A DNA stretch of 6,385 bases from Streptomyces katrae (lineage in GTDB: Bacteria > Actinomycetota > Actinomycetes > Streptomycetales > Streptomycetaceae). A program made the position numbers and the translations under genes. Under the pieces are notes generated by a model. It was given only the letters and a program-made list of their open reading frames with translations, was not told where the DNA came from and did no database searches. Shown piece after piece: positions 1 to 6,385 of this stretch (position 1 is its first letter; each line of letters begins with the position of its first letter). The stretch spans positions 1-6,385 of the forward strand of contig NZ_JZWV01000041.1 of NCBI RefSeq assembly GCF_000966975.1, given 5' to 3'.

Positions 1-774
1 GCCTCGATCACCTCCCGCGGAGGCACCGCGACCGGCGTCGCCGCGGCCGTGGGCGATGGCGAAGCGGCCCAGCGGCTCGTGGACGCGGCGGTCGAGGAGT
101 TCGGCCGCCTGGACGTGCTCGTCACCAACGCCGGCATCCTGCGCGACCGCGTGCTGTGGAAGATGACCGACGAGGACTTCGACGACGTCGTACGGGTGCA
201 CCTGCGCGGCACGTTCACCTGCGCCCGCGCCGCCGCCGTCCGCATGCGCGAGCAGGGCACCGGCGGCCGCCTCGTCCTGATCTCCTCGCCCGCCGGCCAG
301 CGCGGCAACTTCGGCCAGGGCAACTACGCCGCCGCCAAGGCCGGCATCGTCGCCATGGCCCGCACCTGGGCCATGGAACTGGGCCGCGCCGGCATCACCG
401 TCAATGCCGTCGTGCCCGTCGCCGCCACCGAGATGACCAGGACCATCCCGGCGTTCGCCCCGGTCATCGAGGAGTCCGAGCGCACCGGCGAGCCGCTGCC
501 GGACTGGCTGCGCAAGGACGAGGGCCTCGGCACCGTGGAGGACGTCGCCGGCCTGATCACCTTCCTGGCCTCGGACGCCTCCGACGGAGTGACCGGGCAG
601 GCCATCGGCATCGGTGGTGACCGCCTCGCCCTGTGGGCCCACCCGAAGGAGAAGGCGGTCGCCTTCGCCGACGGGGGCTGGAGCGGCGACGCCATCGCCG
701 CCGCGTGGCCGGACGGCGTCGGCGCCGCGCCCGAGACCTACGGCATCCCCGCGCCCCAGGCCCCGGAGGCGTGA
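1..774 (+). CDS. Short-chain dehydrogenase/reductase, HSD17B4-like 3-hydroxyacyl-CoA dehydrogenase (5' end outside window)
   Basis: The open frame runs in from base 1, so the N-terminus with the TGxxxGxG cofactor loop is missing; 257 residues are visible. The GTG at 49 is inside the domain and is not the true start. Counting from base 1, the NAG motif is at residues 43-45 and the catalytic triad is Ser96, Tyr109 and Lys113 (NYAAAK). The stretch GNFGQGNYAAAK, and VHLRGTF with His67 where many family members have Asn, closely match the dehydrogenase domain of peroxisomal multifunctional enzyme 2 (HSD17B4). That domain oxidises 3-hydroxyacyl-CoA to 3-ketoacyl-CoA with NAD+. A C-terminal tail containing GIGGDRLALW also fits this subgroup. 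The next gene starts one base after this stop, so the two are almost certainly co-translated. With the downstream ligase, hydratase and hydrolase, it probably makes the beta-keto thioester during side-chain shortening of an aryl-propenoyl-CoA (a CouN-like role). Family is certain; substrate is inferred. Confidence 0.85.
   Translation, partial: ASITSRGGTATGVAAAVGDGEAAQRLVDAAVEEFGRLDVLVTNAGILRDRVLWKMTDEDFDDVVRVHLRGTFTCARAAAVRMREQGTGGRLVLISSPAGQRGNFGQGNYAAAKAGIVAMARTWAMELGRAGITVNAVVPVAATEMTRTIPAFAPVIEESERTGEPLPDWLRKDEGLGTVEDVAGLITFLASDASDGVTGQAIGIGGDRLALWAHPKEKAVAFADGGWSGDAIAAAWPDGVGAAPETYGIPAPQAPEA
765..769 (+). promoter_or_regulatory. Ribosome binding site for the amidohydrolase
   Basis: GGAGG lies six bases before the GTG at 776 and inside the last codons of the dehydrogenase. 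It fixes GTG 776 as the start and indicates translational coupling. The frame is open back to about 614, but starts there would overlap the dehydrogenase and add an Arg/Pro-rich tail outside the domain. Confidence 0.8.
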
Positions 775-775
775 G

Positions 776-1675
776 GTGGCCGGCCGCCCGCACGGGCCCG
801 CGCTCGACCTCGACGCGCTGACCGCCATCGACGTGCACACCCACGCCGAGGTCTCCAAGGACGGCCACGGGGCCCTCAGCCCCGAGCTGTTCGGAGCCTC
901 CGAGGCCTACTTCAAGGCCCACGGCCACCGGCAGCCCACCATCGACGAGATGGCCGCGCACTACCGCGAACGCCGCATGGCGGCCGTCGTCTTCACCGTC
1001 GACGCCGAGCACGCCACCGGCCACCCGCGGATCTCCAACGAGGAGATCGCCGAGAGCTGCGCCGCCCACGCCGACGCCCTGATCCCGTTCGCAAGCATCG
1101 ACCCGCACAAGGGCCGCGCGGGGGTCCGCGAGGCCCGGCGCCTGGTGGAGGAGCACGGGGTGCGCGGGTTCAAGTTCCACCCCAGCATCCAGGCCTTCTC
1201 CCCGGACGACCGCCTCGCCTACCCGCTGTACGAGGCCATCGAGGAACTCGGCGTACCCGCCCTCTTCCACACCGGCCAGACCGGGATCGGCGCGGGCGTC
1301 CCGGGCGGCGGCGGCATCCGGCTGAAGTACTCCAACCCCATGGCGGTCGACGACGTCGCCGTCGACTTCCCCGAGCTGAGGATCGTCCTCGCACACCCGT
1401 CCTTCCCCTGGCAGGACGAGGCCCTCGCGGTCGCCACCCACAAGCCGCACGTCTACATCGACCTGTCCGGCTGGTCGCCGAAGTACTTCCCGCCCCAGCT
1501 CGTGCGCTACGCCAACACCCTGCTCAAGGACAAGGTCCTCTTCGGCTCCGACTACCCGGTCATCACCCCCGACCGCTGGCTCGCCGACTTCGCCGCACTC
1601 GACATCAAGCCCGAGGTCCGGCCGAAGATCCTCAAGGAGAACGCCGCCCGGCTGCTCGGCCTGTCCACCGACTGA
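776..1675 (+). CDS. Amidohydrolase-2 (ACMSD-like) family hydrolase; candidate aryl beta-ketoacyl-CoA hydrolase (CouO-like)
   Basis: This 299-residue TIM-barrel metal-dependent hydrolase/decarboxylase starts at GTG, supported by a GGAGG six bases upstream. Visible metal and active-site candidates are the HxH pair His21/His23 (IDVHTH), His165 (LFHTG), His207 (LAHPSFPW) and Asp259 (LFGSDYP), the usual order for amidohydrolase family 2. The length is normal and no key residue is missing. Members include aminocarboxymuconate semialdehyde decarboxylase and related decarboxylases. Here, lying between a 3-hydroxyacyl-CoA dehydrogenase and an acyl-CoA ligase with no thiolase in view, the better reading is the hydrolase of the beta-oxidative deacetylation pathway. 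From memory, CouO of Rhodococcus jostii RHA1 is such an enzyme and splits a 4-hydroxyphenyl-beta-ketoacyl-CoA to the benzoate plus acetyl-CoA. Family call is strong; substrate comes from context. The alternative is a decarboxylase acting on another aromatic or muconate-like acid. Confidence 0.75.
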   Translation: MAGRPHGPALDLDALTAIDVHTHAEVSKDGHGALSPELFGASEAYFKAHGHRQPTIDEMAAHYRERRMAAVVFTVDAEHATGHPRISNEEIAESCAAHADALIPFASIDPHKGRAGVREARRLVEEHGVRGFKFHPSIQAFSPDDRLAYPLYEAIEELGVPALFHTGQTGIGAGVPGGGGIRLKYSNPMAVDDVAVDFPELRIVLAHPSFPWQDEALAVATHKPHVYIDLSGWSPKYFPPQLVRYANTLLKDKVLFGSDYPVITPDRWLADFAALDIKPEVRPKILKENAARLLGLSTD

Positions 1676-1694
1676 AGGACTGAGGGAAACGCTC

Positions 1695-3251
1695 GTGCTG
1701 AACCAAGGCATCGGCTCCTGGCCGGCGCGCCGGGCCCGCAAGACACCCGACCGGACCGCCGTCGTCCACGGCGACCGCACCCTGACCTACCGGGAACTCC
1801 ACCGCCGCGTCCTGCGGCTCGCCCACGGCCTGCGGGCCCTGGGCGTGACGAGCGGCGACCGGATCGCCTACCTGGGACCCAACCACCCGGCCTTCCTGGA
1901 GACGCTGTTCGCCGCCGGAGCGCTCGGCGCGGTCTTCGTCCCCCTCAACACCCGCCTGGCCGCCCCGGAGCTGGCGTACAACCTCTCCGACTCGGGCAGC
2001 GTCGTCCTCGTCCACGCCCCGGAGCAGGCCGAGGCCGCACGCGCCGCCGCCGACGGGGCCGGGGTGCGCCACCGGATCTCCCTCGAAGGTCCCGCCGGAC
2101 CCGGTGACGACGCCCTCGCGTACGAGGAGCTGCCCGCCGGCGCCGCGGACGAGCCGATGGACGTGGCCGTACGCCCCGAGGACCCGTGCATGATCATGTA
2201 CACCTCCGGGACCACGGGCCGCCCCAAGGGAGCCGTCCTCTCCCACGGCAACATCATCTGGAACAGCGTCAACGTCCTCGTCGACACCGACCTCGGCGCG
2301 GACGAGGTCACCCTGGTCGTGGCCCCGCTGTTCCACACCGGCGCCCTCAACATGACCTGCCTGCCCACCCTCCTCAAGGGCGGCCAGGTGGTCCTGCTCG
2401 CCGCCTTCGACGCCGACCTCGTCCTCGACACCGTCGAACGCCGGCGCGTCACGTACCTGTTCGGCGTCCCCACGATGTACGACGCCATGGCCGCCCGGCC
2501 GCGCTGGGCGGCCACCGACCTCTCCAGCCTGCGCACCCTCAACTGCGGCGGCGCACCGGTCCCGGCCCGCACCATCGCCGCCTACACCGACCGCGGCCTC
2601 GCCTTCAGCCAGGGCTACGGCATGACCGAGGCGTCCCCCGGCGTGCTCTTCCTCGACCGGGAGCAGACGGCGGCCAAGGCGGGCTCCGCCGGAGTCCCGC
2701 ACTTCTTCACCGACACCCGCATCGTCCGGCCCGACGGCAGCGACACCGCGCCCGGCGAACGCGGCGAGGTCCTCGTCCAGGGCCCCCACACGATGACCGG
2801 CTACTGGAACCGGCCCCACGACACCGCCGCCGCCGCCTTCACCGACGGGGACTGGCTGCGCACCGGCGACATCGCCCGGACCGACGCCGACGGCTACGCC
2901 TACATCGTCGACCGGGTGAAGGACATGTACGTCTCCGGCGGCGAGAACGTCTACCCGGCGGAGGTCGAGGACGCGCTCCTCGACCACCCCGCCGTCGCCG
3001 AATGCGCGGTCATCGGCATCCCCGACCCGGTCTGGGGCGAGGTCGGCCGCGCCGTCGTCGTCCTCAAGCCCGAGGCCCGCGCCGGCGAGGAGGACATCCT
3101 CGGCCACCTCCGGGGGCGGCTCGCCAAGTACAAGATCCCGAAGTCGGTCGTCCTCACGGGCGGCCTGCCCCGTACGGCCTCCGGAAAGATCGTCAAATCC
3201 GCCGTCCGCGACACCTTCGCCGGCGACCCGGCCGAACACCCCCAGCCATGA
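1695..3251 (+). CDS. AMP-forming acyl-CoA ligase, probably for an aryl-propenoic (hydroxycinnamic) acid
   Basis: A complete 518-residue ANL-superfamily adenylating enzyme. It activates a carboxylic acid with ATP to the acyl-AMP and then transfers it to CoA. Motifs in order are the phosphate-binding loop YTSGTTGRPKG (169-179), the adenine-pocket motif YGMTEAS (308-314), TGD (390-392), the hinge region Asp406-Arg407 followed by VKDMYVSGGENVYP, and the C-terminal PRTASGK with catalytic Lys498. There is no carrier-protein domain, so this is a free-standing ligase. Start GTG 1695 is preceded by GAGGG eight bases upstream, and the gap from the amidohydrolase stop is 19 bases, consistent with one operon. 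Family motifs resemble general fatty acyl-CoA ligases and cannot fix the substrate. Context with a MaoC hydratase, 3-hydroxyacyl-CoA dehydrogenase and CouO-like hydrolase, next to a protocatechuate ring-cleavage operon, points to p-hydroxycinnamates such as ferulate, p-coumarate or caffeate (CouL/PhdA-like role). A short- or medium-chain fatty acid ligase is the alternative. Confidence 0.8.
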   Translation: MLNQGIGSWPARRARKTPDRTAVVHGDRTLTYRELHRRVLRLAHGLRALGVTSGDRIAYLGPNHPAFLETLFAAGALGAVFVPLNTRLAAPELAYNLSDSGSVVLVHAPEQAEAARAAADGAGVRHRISLEGPAGPGDDALAYEELPAGAADEPMDVAVRPEDPCMIMYTSGTTGRPKGAVLSHGNIIWNSVNVLVDTDLGADEVTLVVAPLFHTGALNMTCLPTLLKGGQVVLLAAFDADLVLDTVERRRVTYLFGVPTMYDAMAARPRWAATDLSSLRTLNCGGAPVPARTIAAYTDRGLAFSQGYGMTEASPGVLFLDREQTAAKAGSAGVPHFFTDTRIVRPDGSDTAPGERGEVLVQGPHTMTGYWNRPHDTAAAAFTDGDWLRTGDIARTDADGYAYIVDRVKDMYVSGGENVYPAEVEDALLDHPAVAECAVIGIPDPVWGEVGRAVVVLKPEARAGEEDILGHLRGRLAKYKIPKSVVLTGGLPRTASGKIVKSAVRDTFAGDPAEHPQP

Positions 3252-3307
3252 CCGGGGTTCGAGCACGACGTTCCCCCAGGGCGCGCCCGGCGCCGCCCGC
3301 CCCATCG

Positions 3308-3313
3308 AAAGGA
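3308..3313 (+). promoter_or_regulatory. Ribosome binding site deciding the MaoC start
   Basis: AAAGGA is six bases before ATG 3320. It supports this start over the in-frame ATG at 3248, which overlaps the ligase stop (ATGA) but has no purine-rich site ahead of it and would add 24 Arg/Pro-rich residues not expected in the family. Confidence 0.75.
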
Positions 3314-3319
3314 TGCCTC

Positions 3320-3781
3320 ATGCCCAACGCCATCGCCGACGGCCTCGACGCACTCACCTCCCTCAGCGGAGCCGACCTGGGCCGCACCGAGTGGCTGGAG
3401 ATCACCCAGGACCGGGTGAACACCTTCGCCGACGCCACCGACGACCACCAGTGGATCCACACCGACCCGCGGAAGGCCGCGGACGGACCCTTCGGCGGGC
3501 CCATCGCCCACGGCTACCTGACCCTCTCCCTGATCATCCCGCTCTTCGGCGAGCTGCTCGGCATCACCGGGACCAGGATGAGCGTCAACTACGGCCTGGA
3601 CAAGGTCCGTTTCCCCAGTCCCGTCCGGGTCGGCGCGAAGATCCGGCTCCACGGCGTCGTCGGCACCGTGGAGGAGGTCAAGGGCAACGGCGTGCAGATG
3701 CCGATCACCTTCACCGTCGAGGTCGAGGGCGGCGACAAGCCGGCGTGCGTCGCCGAAGCCGTCTACCGCCACTACGCCTGA
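3320..3781 (+). CDS. MaoC-family (R)-specific enoyl-CoA hydratase / acyl dehydratase
   Basis: A 153-residue single hot-dog-fold protein, the usual length for PhaJ/MaoC-type hydratases. It adds water across the double bond of a trans-2-enoyl-CoA to give the 3-hydroxyacyl-CoA. The hydratase-2 signature is intact: Asp42 and His47 in TDDHQWIHTDP, spaced by five as in characterised (R)-hydratases, followed by GPFGGPIAHGYLTLSL (57-71). The core strand NYGLDKVRFPSPVRVG follows. No signal peptide or membrane segment is seen, so it is cytoplasmic. It is 68 bases after the ligase stop and is the last gene before the hairpin. It would hydrate the cinnamoyl-type CoA formed by the ligase, and its product would go to the first gene of the unit; HSD17B4-like dehydrogenases commonly work with MaoC-type hydratases on (R)-3-hydroxy intermediates, which makes the pairing internally consistent. 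Family call is strong; substrate is inferred. Confidence 0.9.
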   Translation: MPNAIADGLDALTSLSGADLGRTEWLEITQDRVNTFADATDDHQWIHTDPRKAADGPFGGPIAHGYLTLSLIIPLFGELLGITGTRMSVNYGLDKVRFPSPVRVGAKIRLHGVVGTVEEVKGNGVQMPITFTVEVEGGDKPACVAEAVYRHYA

Positions 3782-3793
3782 GCGCACCGCACC

Positions 3794-3835
3794 ACGACAA
3801 GAGCTCACCGGGACCTCCCGGTGAGCTCTTGTCGT
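3794..3835. terminator. Perfect 20-bp inverted repeat, bidirectional terminator between convergent genes
   Basis: Left arm 3794-3813 and right arm 3816-3835 are exact reverse complements separated by only CC, so the real loop is probably four to six bases. It lies 13 bases after the MaoC stop and 23 bases beyond the ligC stop, so it can end transcription from both sides. There is no T-run after it on either strand, as is common for actinomycete hairpin terminators. Each arm contains GAGCTC. Confidence 0.85.
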
Positions 3836-3857
3836 TCCGGCCCGCCCCGGCCCCCGC

Positions 3858-4829
3858 TCAGCCCGCGGCGGCGTCCAGCTGCGCCTCCAGGGCCGCCAGC
3901 GTCCGGTAGCAGGACATGACCTGGGCGACGGAGGAGTTCGGCTCGCGCCCCTCGCGGATGGCGGCGACGAACTCGCGGTCCTGCAGCTCGATGCCGTCCA
4001 TCGAGACGTCGACCCCGCTGACGTCGATCGGCTCGTCCTTGCCGGTGACGAGGTCGTCGTAGCGGGCGATGTAGGTGCCGGTGTCGCCGATGTAGCGGAA
4101 GAACGTGCCCAGCGGACCGTCGTTGTTGAACGACAGCGACAGGGTGCAGATGGCGCCGTTCGCCGCCCGCAGCTGGACCGACATGTCCATCGCGATGCCG
4201 AGTTCGGGGTGGACCGGGCCCTGGACGGCGTTGGCCTGCACGATCGGGGAGCCGGTCTGGTAGGCGAAGAGATCGACGGTGTGGGCCGCGTGGTGCCACA
4301 GGAGGTGGTCGGTCCAGGAGCGCGGGGCGCCCAGCGCGTTGAGGTTCGTGCGGCGGAAGAAGTACGTCTGCACGTCCATCTGCTGGATGTCGAACTGCCC
4401 GGTCTGGATCCGCCGGCGCACCCACTGGTGGCTCGGGTTGAAGCGCCGGGTGTGGCCCACCATGGCGACCAGGCCGGTGCGCCGCTGCGCCTCCAGACAG
4501 GCCTCGGCGTCGGCGAGGGAGGCAGCGAGGGGGATCTCGACCTGGACGTGCTTGCCGGCGTCGAGGCAGGCCAGCGTCTGCTCGGCGTGCAGGGGGGTGG
4601 GGGTGGCGAGGACGACGGCGTCGACGTCCTCCATCGCCAGCACCTCGTCGAGGGAGGCCACGGCGCGGCCGACCCCCTGCTCGGCGGCGAACTTCCGCGC
4701 GCTGTCGAGGGAGCTGCTCACGACGGCGGCCACCTCGACGCCCTCGATCCGCTTCAGCGCGGCCGCGTGCTTGGCGCCGAAGGCGCCGCCGCCGGCCAGG
4801 GCCACCCGGAGGGTCCGGTCGTCGCTCAT
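3858..4829 (-). CDS. ligC: 4-carboxy-2-hydroxymuconate-6-semialdehyde (CHMS) dehydrogenase, Gfo/Idh/MocA family
   Basis: This 323-residue enzyme oxidises the cyclic hemiacetal of CHMS to 2-pyrone-4,6-dicarboxylate, the second step of protocatechuate 4,5-cleavage. The N-terminal Rossmann fold carries ALAGGGAFGAKH (10-21). The second strand ends VVSSS (36-40) with no acidic residue, suggesting NADP+ preference as reported for Sphingobium LigC. The family's EKP motif reads VEIP (97-100). Then come VGHTRRFNPSHQ (124-135), QQMDVQTYFFRR (149-160) and the block around RSWTDHLLWHHAAHTVDLF (170-188), which I recognise as nearly identical to LigC/PmdC proteins; FNNDGPLGTFF and REGREPNSSVAQV near the C-terminus also match. 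Its ATG starts one base after the dioxygenase stop, and its AAGGAG lies inside the dioxygenase gene nine bases upstream, so the two are translationally coupled. Length is normal and no damage is seen. Sugar dehydrogenases share the fold, but the motif match and neighbours make LigC far more likely. Confidence 0.9.
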   Translation of the reverse strand: MSDDRTLRVALAGGGAFGAKHAAALKRIEGVEVAAVVSSSLDSARKFAAEQGVGRAVASLDEVLAMEDVDAVVLATPTPLHAEQTLACLDAGKHVQVEIPLAASLADAEACLEAQRRTGLVAMVGHTRRFNPSHQWVRRRIQTGQFDIQQMDVQTYFFRRTNLNALGAPRSWTDHLLWHHAAHTVDLFAYQTGSPIVQANAVQGPVHPELGIAMDMSVQLRAANGAICTLSLSFNNDGPLGTFFRYIGDTGTYIARYDDLVTGKDEPIDVSGVDVSMDGIELQDREFVAAIREGREPNSSVAQVMSCYRTLAALEAQLDAAAG

Positions 4830-4830
4830 G

Positions 4831-6141
4831 TCACTTCACTCCTTCGGCGGGCTCCTGGGCCCGGGTGTGGTTCTCGAGTATCAGATGGCCGACGGCGGTG
4901 TTCGACGCCGGCACGTGGTAGAAGCGGTGCTTGACCTCGACGTCCCCCGACCCGTCGAGGTCGCTCATCGCCCCGCGGGCGATCAGCCACATCACCAGTT
5001 CGATGCCCTCCGAGCCCGCCTCCTCGACGTATTCCAGGTGCGGTACCCGCGACAGGCCGACCGGGTCCTCGACGAGCCGGTCGAGGAAGGCGTTGTCCCA
5101 CGCGCGGTTGATGAGTCCGGCGCGCGGCCCCTGCAACTGGTGGCTCATGCCGCCGGTGCCCCACACCTGGACCTTCAGCGGCCGGTCGTACGACTCGATC
5201 GCCTTCCGCAGCGCCCGGCCGAGCGCGAAGCAGCGGGCGCCCGAAGGCACCGGGTACTGCACCACGTTGACGTGGAAGGGGATCACCTTGCACGGCCACT
5301 TCCCGACGTCCCCGAACATCAGTGACAGCGGGACGGTCAGGCCGTGGTCGACGGTCATCTCGTTGGCGAGCGTGAGGTCGAAGTCGTCCCTGATCAGCGA
5401 GTGCGCGATGTGCGCGGCCAGCTCGGGGTCGCTCTCGATGCCGGGGACCGGGCGGGGGCCGTACCCCTCGTCGGCGGTGGCGAAGGCCGCGCCGGTGCCG
5501 AGCACGAACGTCGGGATCAGGGACAGGTCGAACGCGGACGCGTGGTCGTTGTAGACCAGGAAGACCACGTCCGGGAGGTTCTCCTCCTCCCAGGCCCTGG
5601 AGAACTCGTAGCCCTCGAAGACCGGCCTCCAATAGGGCTCCTCGGTCTTGGCGTGGTCCATCGCCGCGCCGATCGCCGGCACGTGCGAGGTGAAGACCGC
5701 GCCGGTGATCACGGCGTGTTCGGCCGGGGGAGCCGGATCGGCGTGCGCCGCCTCCAGGACGGCGTGGTCGATGCGGTTGCCCTCGACGGAGCGGCCGCCG
5801 CCGGCCATCATCGCGCGGTACTCCTCCTCGGTTATGCCGGTCATCGAACCGGCCATCTGCTGGAAGGAGAACCCCAGCGTCGCGCCCCACTTGGCGAGGA
5901 AGTAGATGTTTCCGCCCTCGGCCATGGCGGCGTTGAGGTCACGGTCCAGCAGCGCCTGCTTCTGCTCCTCGCGCAGCGGCCACGCGTCCAGGTAGGCACG
6001 TTCGTCGGCGAGGTACCGTTCGCGGTTCTCCGCCGTCATCAGCGACATGCAGAACTGGTTGAGGTGGTAGCCCCTGGCGGACTGCTCGGCGTCGAAGACG
6101 GTGGTCCCCGGCACCAGTTTGTAGGTCTTGTCCAGCGACAA
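4831..6141 (-). CDS. ligAB: Protocatechuate 4,5-dioxygenase, alpha and beta subunits fused in one chain
   Basis: A 436-residue class III extradiol dioxygenase that opens protocatechuate between C4 and C5 to give CHMS. Residues about 9-125 are LigA-like (alpha): PGTTVF, GYHLNQFCMSLM (24-35), AENRERY, GGNIYFL (76-82), AGSMTG (97-102) and EEYRAMM. A short linker rich in Ala and Pro (about 127-143) leads to a complete LigB-like (beta) domain from about 144 on. By comparison with Sphingobium LigB, the Fe(II) ligands are His153 (TSHVPA), His200 (YNDHASAF) and Glu381 in SEGIELVMW, and the catalytic base is His334 (GGMSHQLQGPRAG). PRPVP, WPCKVIPF and HVPASNTA are also kept. Usual LigA and LigB are separate chains of about 139 and 300 residues. 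The start is TTG at 6141 with GGAG seven bases upstream; no ATG or GTG suits the LigA N-terminus. It follows ligI by 25 bases. Gallate or 3-O-methylgallate are possible other substrates, but ligC and ligI favour protocatechuate. Confidence 0.9.
   Translation of the reverse strand: MSLDKTYKLVPGTTVFDAEQSARGYHLNQFCMSLMTAENRERYLADERAYLDAWPLREEQKQALLDRDLNAAMAEGGNIYFLAKWGATLGFSFQQMAGSMTGITEEEYRAMMAGGGRSVEGNRIDHAVLEAAHADPAPPAEHAVITGAVFTSHVPAIGAAMDHAKTEEPYWRPVFEGYEFSRAWEEENLPDVVFLVYNDHASAFDLSLIPTFVLGTGAAFATADEGYGPRPVPGIESDPELAAHIAHSLIRDDFDLTLANEMTVDHGLTVPLSLMFGDVGKWPCKVIPFHVNVVQYPVPSGARCFALGRALRKAIESYDRPLKVQVWGTGGMSHQLQGPRAGLINRAWDNAFLDRLVEDPVGLSRVPHLEYVEEAGSEGIELVMWLIARGAMSDLDGSGDVEVKHRFYHVPASNTAVGHLILENHTRAQEPAEGVK
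4839..4844 (-). promoter_or_regulatory. Ribosome binding site for ligC inside the end of ligAB
   Basis: On the minus strand this reads AAGGAG, nine bases before the ATG at 4829. It lies within the last codons of the dioxygenase gene, so ligC translation is coupled to that of ligAB. Confidence 0.8.
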
Positions 6142-6148
6142 GGTCGGA

Positions 6149-6152
6149 CTCC
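6149..6152 (-). promoter_or_regulatory. Ribosome binding site supporting the TTG start of ligAB
   Basis: Minus-strand GGAG seven bases before TTG 6141. The 13 codons upstream of TTG in the same frame contain no ATG or GTG, so TTG is the best-supported start and places the N-terminus close to that expected for LigA. Confidence 0.65.
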
Positions 6153-6166
6153 GATCGTGAGACGGG

Positions 6167-6385
<219 letters not shown>

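Noticed and set aside
557..1780. Minus-strand open frame (407 codons) opposite the dehydrogenase and amidohydrolase
   Set aside because: Low-complexity product with an Arg-rich end and no recognisable domain; it overlaps well-supported plus-strand genes.
3279..3288. Palindrome GGGCGCGCCC between the ligase and MaoC genes as an operator or terminator
   Set aside because: It is only 10 bp with no loop, and such GC palindromes arise readily by chance in this base composition. Nothing else suggests a promoter in the 68-base gap.
1632..3305. Long minus-strand open frame (557 codons) opposite the acyl-CoA ligase
   Set aside because: The translation is a Gly/Val/Asp/Arg-rich low-complexity string with no family motifs. 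It is the expected antisense shadow of a GC-rich gene, and the plus strand carries all ANL motifs.
2186..3319. Upstream extension of the MaoC reading frame through the ligase gene
   Set aside because: The extension is an Arg/Pro/His-rich out-of-frame reading of the ligase. The hydratase domain begins only after ATG 3320, which has its own ribosome binding site.
3248..3319. ATG overlapping the ligase stop (ATGA) as an alternative MaoC start
   Set aside because: Such overlaps can mean translational coupling, but no Shine-Dalgarno sequence precedes it and the added 24 residues are Arg/Pro-rich and unlike the family N-terminus.
4209..5325. Plus-strand open frames opposite ligC and ligAB
   Set aside because: Their products show no motifs, whereas the minus-strand frames match LigC and LigAB throughout.
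4826..5890. Second minus-strand frame inside ligAB
   Set aside because: Arg/Gly/Pro-rich frameshifted reading of the dioxygenase gene; the correct frame holds every catalytic residue.

Overview
The window is uniformly very GC-rich with G/C-dominated third codon positions, tight gene spacing and GTG/TTG starts. This is typical of a high-GC actinomycete, most likely Streptomyces or a close relative. The assignment rests on base composition and style, not on a marker gene. There is no mobile element, tRNA, rRNA or CRISPR array, and no gene-free stretch longer than about 80 bases. Seven genes fill the window as two convergent transcription units separated by a perfect 20-bp hairpin at 3794-3835.

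Plus-strand unit (1-3781). It holds the 3' part of a short-chain dehydrogenase of the HSD17B4-like 3-hydroxyacyl-CoA dehydrogenase type, a metal-dependent amidohydrolase of the ACMSD/amidohydrolase-2 type, a complete acyl-CoA ligase, and a MaoC-type enoyl-CoA hydratase. Together they provide CoA activation, hydration, 3-hydroxy oxidation, and a hydrolase where a thiolase would be expected. This is the enzyme set described for beta-oxidative deacetylation of p-hydroxycinnamates (ferulate, p-coumarate, caffeate) in Rhodococcus (cou genes) and Corynebacterium (phd genes). The substrate assignment is inference.

Minus-strand unit (3858-6385). Read in its own direction it holds the C-terminal end of 2-pyrone-4,6-dicarboxylate (PDC) hydrolase (LigI), a single-chain fusion of both subunits of protocatechuate 4,5-dioxygenase (LigA then LigB), and the Gfo/Idh/MocA-type 4-carboxy-2-hydroxymuconate-6-semialdehyde (CHMS) dehydrogenase (LigC). 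These are consecutive steps of the protocatechuate 4,5-cleavage pathway: protocatechuate to CHMS to PDC to 4-oxalomesaconate. The later genes (oxalomesaconate tautomerase/hydratase and CHA aldolase) and any regulator would lie beyond base 6385.

The two units fit one catabolic logic: the plus-strand enzymes would shorten the side chain of plant-derived hydroxycinnamates to the matching benzoate, caffeate giving protocatechuate directly, and the minus-strand enzymes would open the ring. The most notable features are the alpha-beta dioxygenase fusion, the use of the 4,5 (meta) route in an actinomycete of a group better known for the 3,4 (ortho, beta-ketoadipate) route, and the direct pairing of the two cassettes.
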